A stretch of DNA of 39,999 nt from Planctomycetota bacterium. Its GTDB lineage: Bacteria > Planctomycetota > Phycisphaerae > Phycisphaerales > SM1A02. The stretch lies in contig VGYQ01000016.1 of assembly GCA_016872915.1 (NCBI GenBank), positions 1 through 39,999 of the forward strand, written 5' to 3'. Below the pieces are notes generated by a model that did no database searches, had not been told where the DNA came from, and saw nothing but the letters and a program-made list of their open reading frames with translations. Positions 34,415-39,999 of this stretch are shown piece by piece. Numbering within the stretch: position 1 is the first letter of the stretch; every line of letters begins with the position of its first letter. A program made the translations under genes and the position numbers.

Positions 34415-35321
34415 CCGTGCCAAGCGTGGCAAGACACTTCGTGAACTGATCGCAAACGGACGATCCGCTGCGCGTGCCGATGCGAGAGGACGTTTGGCAC
34501 GCGCGAAGCTTCGTCATGCGATGGTGACCACCCTGCCGGATCGGCTCTTGGGCGGCGTTTTGATGCGCAGGCACCTCCAGACAACCGTGAGCCTTCGTGA
34601 GCGAGAACTGCTGGTCCCAGGATGGCCCGCTGCGTTCGACGGCATTCGGATCGCTCATATCAGTGACTTGCATGTGGGCGAACTGATGCCGGTGGGTCGA
34701 GCGTTGGAGGTGATTGACCTGGTGCGCCGAGGAAAGCCAGATCTCTTGGCTTGCACGGGCGACATCGTCGACTTGCATGTCGCTGGATGCGAGCCAGTCT
34801 TTGAGGCGCTTGGATCGATACGAGCGGAACTGGGTAGCTACTTCGTGCTGGGGAACCATGATCTGCTGGACAGTGTGCGGCGCGTGCTGCGCCTTTCTCG
34901 CAGTGCTGGTCTGGTGACGCTTCGTTCGAGTGCGATCACTGCGCCGCGTGGACTACGGGTTGCAGGCGTGGACTGGTCGAGTTCCATCGCGGGGAATGCT
35001 GCCTTGGTGCGTCGGGCGTCCTTTGGCAGTGAGGTGCCCCATCTGCTTCTGGCGCACAATCCGAAAGCGTTCCGCGAGGCAGCGCGGCTTGGTGTGCCAC
35101 TCACGTTGGCAGGTCACACCCATGGTGGACAGGTGTCGATCCGCGCACGCGGTGATGCACCGCGTGCGGCTCGTCGCGGGTCTCGGTTGAAGGTCGGTCA
35201 CTACCACGATGGCGCATCACATCTCTTCGTCACATCAGGTGCGGGTGGCTGGTTCCCGCTGCGCGTGAATTGTCCGGCGGAGGTTGTCAGCCTCGTCGTG
35301 CGCAGCGCCCCCGCGAAGTGA
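34401..35321 (+). CDS. Calcineurin-like metallophosphoesterase (YaeI-type)
   Basis: This 306-aa protein carries the metallophosphoesterase motifs in order: HISDLHVGE, TGDIVD, LGNHD, LLAHNPKAF and AGHTHGGQV, giving the dinuclear metal site. The 80-residue N terminus is basic (AKRGKTLRELIANGRSAARADARGR) and has no clear membrane helix. The spacing resembles the YaeI/YkuE group; a phosphodiesterase acting on lipid-linked or nucleotide substrates is likely, but the actual one is unknown. The ATG at 34401 overlaps the upstream gene by 14 bases. It ends six bases before the convergent dehydrogenase-like gene. Confidence 0.88.
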   Translation: MSASDRAKRGKTLRELIANGRSAARADARGRLARAKLRHAMVTTLPDRLLGGVLMRRHLQTTVSLRERELLVPGWPAAFDGIRIAHISDLHVGELMPVGRALEVIDLVRRGKPDLLACTGDIVDLHVAGCEPVFEALGSIRAELGSYFVLGNHDLLDSVRRVLRLSRSAGLVTLRSSAITAPRGLRVAGVDWSSSIAGNAALVRRASFGSEVPHLLLAHNPKAFREAARLGVPLTLAGHTHGGQVSIRARGDAPRAARRGSRLKVGHYHDGASHLFVTSGAGGWFPLRVNCPAEVVSLVVRSAPAK

Positions 35322-35327
35322 GTGGCA

Positions 35328-36401
35328 TCACGCGTAGTGGGCGCCGAAGCGATTCGCGATGAAATCATCGAAGCGGAAATCTTCCATCCGCACGAGCCCT
35401 GCCTTCGCGCCCTTGCCCTGTGCCACCAGATCAACGATGGCGCACACGCCTGCGGCTGTGGTGATCTGGATGGCGGTCCAGTGGTGGCCACCGATGGTTC
35501 GTGCGACAATTCGCTTGGCGTAGTTGCTCTCGGTGAGGCGACCATCTCGTATCCCTGAAGCACTCACGAACACGACCACCTGATCATTCGCCGTCCACGG
35601 CAGTGCGCGCTCCAAGATGCGACGGAGCTCGTCTCGGTGCTCGCTGAGCCGCAGTTCTTGCAGCAGGAAACGCATCAGTCGCGCGTGTCCAGGGAAACGA
35701 ATGGTCTTGTAATTCAGGTTTCCAACCTTGCCGCGCATGGAGTCGGCGAGTGTTCCAAGACCGCCCGATGTATTGAACGCCTCGAACTCGATGCCATCGA
35801 TGATGAGGCGCTCTTCATGTTCGAGCGCAGGCACACGCACGAGCGTTCCATCCTGCACCGCTTCGCATTCATTGATGTACTCGTTGATCACTCCTTCGGT
35901 GGACCACGTCAGGTTGTAGCCGAGTTCATTGGACGGCTGCAGAGGCAGTGCGCCAACGCGCAGTCGAAGCGTGTCGAGGGTCGAGAAGGGAGAGGCAAGA
36001 TTGTTCGCCGCGATGGTGATGAAGCCCGGCGCAAGCCCACACTGCGGCGCGAAGACGGTGCGTGCGCCTGAGGAGAGTTCGATCACCTTCTTGGTCACCG
36101 CGACATCCTCGGTCAGGTCGAAGTAGTGAGCGCCCGCCGCCTTTGCGCAGGATGCGATGAGCGGATTGCAGTGGAAGGGAGCGCACGAGACCACTCCCCA
36201 CGCGCCCGACATTGCGGCCTGAAGCTGGGTCTCGCTGGTGAAGTCGACGGCACTTCCGCTGCCCTTGGCGATCTTCGCTGCAGCCGTGGCCGCGGCGGCA
36301 TCGCTGTCGCCGATGTGCACCTGATAGTCGCCGCTGGTTCCAAGCAGGAACCCGACCATGCGACCGATTTTTCCTCCGCCAAGTACTGTGATCTTTTTCA
36401 T
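35328..36401 (-). CDS. Saccharopine dehydrogenase-family oxidoreductase
   Basis: This 357-aa protein has a Rossmann nucleotide-binding start, KITVLGGGKIGRMVGFLLG, and continues as a saccharopine dehydrogenase-like enzyme with CAPFHCNPLIASCAKAAGAHYFDLTED, TVFAPQCGLAPGFITI and a C-terminal domain rejoining the fold. Members catalyse NAD(P)-linked reactions on lysine or related amino acids, or serve as carboxynorspermidine dehydrogenases; the substrate here cannot be fixed. It starts at ATG 36401, overlapping the M3 peptidase stop by four bases. Confidence 0.88.
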   Translation of the reverse strand: MKKITVLGGGKIGRMVGFLLGTSGDYQVHIGDSDAAAATAAAKIAKGSGSAVDFTSETQLQAAMSGAWGVVSCAPFHCNPLIASCAKAAGAHYFDLTEDVAVTKKVIELSSGARTVFAPQCGLAPGFITIAANNLASPFSTLDTLRLRVGALPLQPSNELGYNLTWSTEGVINEYINECEAVQDGTLVRVPALEHEERLIIDGIEFEAFNTSGGLGTLADSMRGKVGNLNYKTIRFPGHARLMRFLLQELRLSEHRDELRRILERALPWTANDQVVVFVSASGIRDGRLTESNYAKRIVARTIGGHHWTAIQITTAAGVCAIVDLVAQGKGAKAGLVRMEDFRFDDFIANRFGAHYA

Positions 36402-38080
36402 GCTGGGACTGCCTCAAGTTCGGACTGCACATCATCCATCAGCCGCTGCACCGTGGAAGCGCTGAAATCGAAGGGCATGCCGGCCGCTTCGAAAAGCGCG
36501 GGCAGCGGGCGAGAACCCCCAAGCGCAAGCGCGCGCTTGTAGTTCGCAAGGGCCTTGGACGGATCGCGCCGAGACTGCGACCAGACCTGCAGGGCGCCGA
36601 GTTGCGCGATCCCGTACTCCACGTAGTAAAAGGGACTGCCAAAGAGATGCAGTTGCCGCTGCCACATCGCTTCGAGTGCAGGCTCCAGACCCGTCCAATC
36701 GATGGCACCGCCGAACCGCTTCTGCAGCGCGACCCATTCGCGCGTTCGCTCTTCGCGCGTGTGGGTTGGGTGCGTGTAGACCCAGTGCTGAAATGCGTCG
36801 ATCGTGGCGATCCATGGAAGCATCCCCGCAAGTCCTTCGAGCAGGTCGCGCTTGGCGCGCGCGGCATCCACTTCCGAATAGAACTCGCCAAGTTGCGGAA
36901 AGGTGAGCAGTTCCATGCTCATGGAGGCCACTTCCGCAAACTCGATCGGGCTGCCGCGGTAGGCAAGCAGGGGATCATGCCGACTGAGCATGGAGTGGAA
37001 CGCGTGCCCAGCTTCGTGCACCATGGTCACCACATCACGCTGCAGCCCCGAAGCGTTCATGAAAATGAAGGGAGTACGCGAGTGTTGGCGTTGGTACTGG
37101 TAGCCACCGGGTGCTTTGCCCTTCCGCGAATCCAGATCGAGGCATGCGCCGGTTCGCATGGTGTCAAAGAGTGCGCCGAGTTCCGCGTCGAGTTTGTGGA
37201 ATGCACGCGAGGAGCGCTGCACCAAATCTTCGGCGTCAGTAAACGGACGCAAGGGCGGGCGGCCGTGCAGATCAACCTTCGCGTCCCATGGGCGGAGCGC
37301 CGCGAGTCCAAGCGCGCTCGCTCGCTCGTGGTGAAGCCGCTTCAGCACGGGCATGCAGGTGCGTTCGACAGCATCATGGAATCGACTGCAGTCCTCCGAC
37401 GTGTAATCAAAACGATGCATGCGCTGATGCTGGAAGTCGCGGAAATTCGGGAAGCCCGCGTTCAGCGCCATCTGATGGCGCAGCGCCACGAGTTTGTCGT
37501 AGATGGTGTCGATGCGCTCGCGGTCTCGAAGGCGGCGTTCGACCACACATCGCCAGGATGCCTCGCGCACGCCGCGGTCCGTGTCTTCGAGGTACTTCGC
37601 CATCTGTGGGAGGGTCTGTTCCCGTCCGTCGTATTCGACGGTCATCTCGCCGCTGATACGGCTGTACTCCTGATCATGCGTCGTCGCCTCCGTCTGCAGG
37701 GGAACGTTCTCCGCGCGGAAGAGGCGCACTTCCTGGCGAACACCACGCAGATAGGTGCCGTAGCGCGCCGCGTCGAGCTTCTCGGCGAACGGACTTTCGG
37801 CGATTCGGCGGTCGAGTTCAAAACCGACCTTCTTCAGCTGTGGTTCCACATGCTGCACAAAGTCCAGGAACGCCTTTTGCCGCGCGGGATCGTCCGTGTG
37901 GCAGGTCATGGCGATGTACAGGTTCGCCTGCGCTTCATCCGCAGCCGCATCGAGATCACTTCGGTCGAGGATCATCTGCTCGAGATCCGCCGCACTGTGG
38001 ATGTTGCGCTGTTGCAACTGCACGTAGAGCGGTTCGAGCTGATCCCACCGGGTGGCATCCAGTTGTTGCGGAAGTTTCAT
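36398..38080 (-). CDS. M3-family oligoendopeptidase
   Basis: This 560-aa cytoplasmic zinc peptidase has the HExxH motif in VHEAGHAFH (His355, Glu356, His359) and the third ligand in PIEFAEVASMSMELL. The helical N-terminal part (residues 1-330), including SRISGEMTVEYDG and the channel-forming helices, is typical of PepF-like enzymes that degrade short peptides. I chose ATG at 38080 (MKLPQQLDATRWDQLEPL); the frame extends to 38206 but overlaps ispE. It lies ten bases after ispE and is coupled to the dehydrogenase gene by a four-base overlap. Confidence 0.92.
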   Translation of the reverse strand: MKLPQQLDATRWDQLEPLYVQLQQRNIHSAADLEQMILDRSDLDAAADEAQANLYIAMTCHTDDPARQKAFLDFVQHVEPQLKKVGFELDRRIAESPFAEKLDAARYGTYLRGVRQEVRLFRAENVPLQTEATTHDQEYSRISGEMTVEYDGREQTLPQMAKYLEDTDRGVREASWRCVVERRLRDRERIDTIYDKLVALRHQMALNAGFPNFRDFQHQRMHRFDYTSEDCSRFHDAVERTCMPVLKRLHHERASALGLAALRPWDAKVDLHGRPPLRPFTDAEDLVQRSSRAFHKLDAELGALFDTMRTGACLDLDSRKGKAPGGYQYQRQHSRTPFIFMNASGLQRDVVTMVHEAGHAFHSMLSRHDPLLAYRGSPIEFAEVASMSMELLTFPQLGEFYSEVDAARAKRDLLEGLAGMLPWIATIDAFQHWVYTHPTHTREERTREWVALQKRFGGAIDWTGLEPALEAMWQRQLHLFGSPFYYVEYGIAQLGALQVWSQSRRDPSKALANYKRALALGGSRPLPALFEAAGMPFDFSASTVQRLMDDVQSELEAVPA

Positions 38081-38090
38081 GGGCGTTGAA

Positions 38091-39017
38091 TCATAGAGAT
38101 CTGGGCATGGATTCGCCGCTGCACAGCACCGGGTTCGCGCACGTGCGGACCGCAACCGCGGGCAATGCCAGCTTCGCCGTGCAGTGCGCCGCCAACGCCT
38201 GTGCATGCATCTCGTCGGAGCAGATGACGAACAAGCTTGAACCGCTCCCGCACACGTGGACGGGTCGTTCAGCGATCACACCAATCTCCTCCATGTCGTC
38301 CGCGATCGACGGTGCAACATCTTTCGCAGAGTCGGCGAGATCGTTGAATGGATCCGCAGGGCCTATGAAGGAACGCGCGGCAAGCGATGCGACGATTTCG
38401 CTGCGCACGGTCGGCACCTGCGCACACCGATCAAACTGGCGGTACACGTCCGCCGTGGGACACGCGACGTCCGGGAAGAACAGCACGGCATGGACTTCCG
38501 GCGGATCGCCGAGCAGTTGAATATCTCCTCCTGTTCCTCCGACGAGTGCTGAGCCGCCTGAAACAAGGAATGGGACATCGCTCCCAATCTTGGCGGCGAG
38601 TCCACGCAGATCTTCGTCGCTGACGTGGAGTTCGAACAGCGCGTTCATGGCGCGCAGCATGGCTGCGGCATCGCTCGATCCTCCTCCCAGTCCACCCCCG
38701 ATGGGAATGCGCTTCTCGACACGCACCTTCACTGGCAGTTCGCGGCCGACAAATGCCTCCAGCTGATCATGGGCGCGGTTGACCAGATCCTTGGAGATCG
38801 ACCAATCGATCTCGCGGCGGCGGAGCGCGTCACGATGCCAAACGGTGGCAAACAGCGAGAAGCTTCCCTCCGGCAGGCGCTCGAGGTGGAGATCATCGAA
38901 GAGATCGACCGTCACCATCCAACTGCTGATGGGGTGCATGCCATCGGCGCGTGGAGCGCCCACGGACAATGCCAGATTCAGCTTGGCAGGCGCCTGCATG
39001 AACAGTGCAGCGGACAT
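38091..39017 (-). CDS. ispE: 4-diphosphocytidyl-2-C-methyl-D-erythritol kinase
   Basis: IspE phosphorylates CDP-methylerythritol in the MEP isoprenoid pathway. This GHMP kinase has the N-terminal APAKLNLALSVG, the ATP-binding PIGGGLGGGSSDAAA and the later CGSGSSLFV motif. With the ATG at 39017 it has 308 aa; ATGs at 39029 and 38999 are alternatives and none has a good Shine-Dalgarno site. The sequence before APAKLNL is short in every case. Divergent from the nuclease gene, 41 bases away, and followed by the M3 peptidase. Confidence 0.92.
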   Translation of the reverse strand: MSAALFMQAPAKLNLALSVGAPRADGMHPISSWMVTVDLFDDLHLERLPEGSFSLFATVWHRDALRRREIDWSISKDLVNRAHDQLEAFVGRELPVKVRVEKRIPIGGGLGGGSSDAAAMLRAMNALFELHVSDEDLRGLAAKIGSDVPFLVSGGSALVGGTGGDIQLLGDPPEVHAVLFFPDVACPTADVYRQFDRCAQVPTVRSEIVASLAARSFIGPADPFNDLADSAKDVAPSIADDMEEIGVIAERPVHVCGSGSSLFVICSDEMHAQALAAHCTAKLALPAVAVRTCANPVLCSGESMPRSL

Positions 39018-39058
39018 GATTCGAATCATAGGACCCAATCGGTACCTTCCGCGGCTGC

Positions 39059-39988
39059 ATGTGCGGTTCACTTCACAGTGCGGTACACGTTGGAGTCGGC
39101 TGGTTGGCAGGGCTGTGCGTTGCGTCGTCGTGTTTCGCTTGGGGTGAGGATGGGCACCGCATCGTGGGCGCGCTCGCGGCGGAGCGGCTCTCGCCCGAGG
39201 CCCGTGCTGTGGTCATCGAACTTCTCGGCAATGATGATCTTGCCACAGCGGGACTGTGGGCGGACCAAATCCGTGGCGATGCTTCGTGGGACTGGGCGAA
39301 GCCGCTGCACTATGTGAATCTTCCGCGCGATGGGTCGGTGTTCGATGCGGCGCGCGACTGCCCGGAGGGTCAGTGTGTGGTCGCCGCGATACCGAGGTTC
39401 TTCGCTGTCGCATCGGACGATTCGCGTCCCATGGCGGAGCGCCGCGATGCGCTGCGATTTGCGATTCACTTCATCGGCGATCTGCATCAGCCGCTGCACG
39501 CGGGATACAAGGATGACCTTGGCGGAAATCGAATTCAAGTGACTGCCTTTGGCGACACTCGAACCAACCTTCATGCGCTGTGGGACAGCGTGCTTATCCG
39601 TGATCGCATCGCCGGGGACTGGCAGGCATACGCGCAGTTGCTCCGAAGCGCGATCACGCCAGCGCTTGCTGCGGAGTGGGCGTCACAGTCTGACTCCGCC
39701 GCATGGGCGAACGAGTCGGCGGCGATCACCAAGACCATTTACGCAGAGTTGCCCGCCGATGCGAAGGTTGGTGCGGAGTACGCAAAGTCCAACATGCCCA
39801 CGATTGAACGCAGACTGTCGATGGCTGGCGTGCGCCTGGCTCACGCCATCAACCGCGCCTTCAAGAATTCATCCGCGGGATCAGGGAACGGGACCCCAGC
39901 GCCCAAGCAAGATGGTCAGGTCGGTGCCGCCGACCGTGCCATCCCTGTCGAGGTCCCCGGCGGGCGGGTTGGTGGCTCCCCACGCTGA
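39059..39988 (+). CDS. Secreted S1/P1-type nuclease
   Basis: This 309-aa protein is a zinc-dependent, single-strand-preferring nuclease of the S1/P1 family. A signal peptide ends at SSCFA, leaving Trp28 (WGEDGHRI) at the mature N terminus, where S1/P1 nucleases use the amino group and first Trp as metal ligands. Other ligands are visible: His33, Asp69 (WADQIR), His84 (PLHYVN), His137, Asp141, His147 (IHFIGDLHQPLH), His172 and Asp176 (NLHALWDS). The core is complete by about residue 275. The last 35 residues (from about AGSGNG) are the antisense reading of a dockerin gene and are probably not functional. Confidence 0.92.
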   Translation: MCGSLHSAVHVGVGWLAGLCVASSCFAWGEDGHRIVGALAAERLSPEARAVVIELLGNDDLATAGLWADQIRGDASWDWAKPLHYVNLPRDGSVFDAARDCPEGQCVVAAIPRFFAVASDDSRPMAERRDALRFAIHFIGDLHQPLHAGYKDDLGGNRIQVTAFGDTRTNLHALWDSVLIRDRIAGDWQAYAQLLRSAITPALAAEWASQSDSAAWANESAAITKTIYAELPADAKVGAEYAKSNMPTIERRLSMAGVRLAHAINRAFKNSSAGSGNGTPAPKQDGQVGAADRAIPVEVPGGRVGGSPR

Positions 39989-39999
39989 GAGGATCACGG
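39881..39999 (-). CDS. Dockerin-type C terminus of a gene entering from the right edge (partial)
   Basis: On the minus strand, a frame open from the right edge reads a classic dockerin-like end: WGATNPPAGDLDRDGTVGG then TDLTILLGRWGPVP and a TGA at 39883-39881. This matches the repeat type at the end of the VCBS protein ([18 protein letters not shown]). Only 38 complete codons are in the window, so the rest of the protein is unknown; such ends usually sit on large exported proteins. It overlaps 108 bases of the nuclease gene in antisense. Confidence 0.75.
   Translation of the reverse strand, partial: VILSAWGATNPPAGDLDRDGTVGGTDLTILLGRWGPVP

Noticed and set aside
36602-38089. Plus-strand open frame of 495 codons
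   Set aside because: Antisense of the M3 peptidase with its HEAGH motif; a common side effect of GC-rich codon use.
1-39999. tRNA, rRNA, CRISPR arrays, insertion sequences, phage or defence genes
   Set aside because: Intergenic spaces are too short or lack cloverleaf, repeat-spacer or transposase signs. I saw none by reading; a tRNAscan or Infernal search would settle small RNAs.

Overview
The window looks like a piece of a GC-rich chromosome from a member of the Planctomycetota, most likely class Phycisphaerae. This is an inference. It rests on C-terminal dockerin-like repeats of the '[17 protein letters not shown]' kind, paired-cysteine modules beside VCBS/FG-GAP repeats, a GldA/GldF/GldG-like ABC operon with a DUF4340 gene, an S12-S7 pair without fusA/tuf after it, and large secreted proteins of unknown function. 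Nearly all DNA is coding. Genes commonly overlap by 4 bases (ATGA or GTGA), and Shine-Dalgarno sites are often weak or absent. I saw no insertion sequence, prophage, CRISPR array, rRNA or tRNA.

Layout. 1-3322: a transglutaminase-like gene running off the left edge (-), divergent from a large secreted VCBS/dockerin protein (+). 3479-4082: a stand-alone gene for a 79-aa two-helix membrane protein (-) with a strong terminator and an AT-rich upstream region. 4083-9952: a six-gene (+) run of ABC ATPase, ABC permease, GldG-like protein, DUF4340 protein, an unknown protein and a SAM methyltransferase. 9927-20165: a fatty-acid synthesis region. Read on the minus strand it goes rpmF-plsX-fabH-fabD-lipoprotein, then (after fabG) acpP-fabF-GH15 glucoamylase-M28 peptidase. 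fabG sits between the two halves but is inverted (+) and appears to begin at an ATC codon.

20311-21393: rpsL and rpsG, separated by a structured 195-base spacer. 21501-29734: five co-directional genes (DinB-like, 846-aa unknown, glpK, glpD, 695-aa secreted unknown). 29706-31726: SGNH hydrolase and sucD (-), with sucC absent. 31795-35321: purM (+), arfB (-), an outer-membrane-like protein and a metallophosphoesterase (+). 35328-39017: ispE, an M3 oligoendopeptidase and a saccharopine dehydrogenase-like protein (-). 39059-39999: an S1/P1 nuclease (+) whose 3' end lies antisense to the end of another dockerin-type gene that enters from the right edge (-).

Functionally the window is mostly housekeeping: type II fatty-acid synthesis, ribosomal proteins, glycerol catabolism, a TCA enzyme, purine and isoprenoid synthesis, and ribosome rescue. 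Envelope and secreted proteins of unclear role are interspersed. I found no convincing new defence or mobile system. The best leads are the inverted fabG with a non-canonical start, the small membrane protein gene, the dockerin/cysteine-module proteins, and the unknown proteins around glpK-glpD and after the Gld-like operon.
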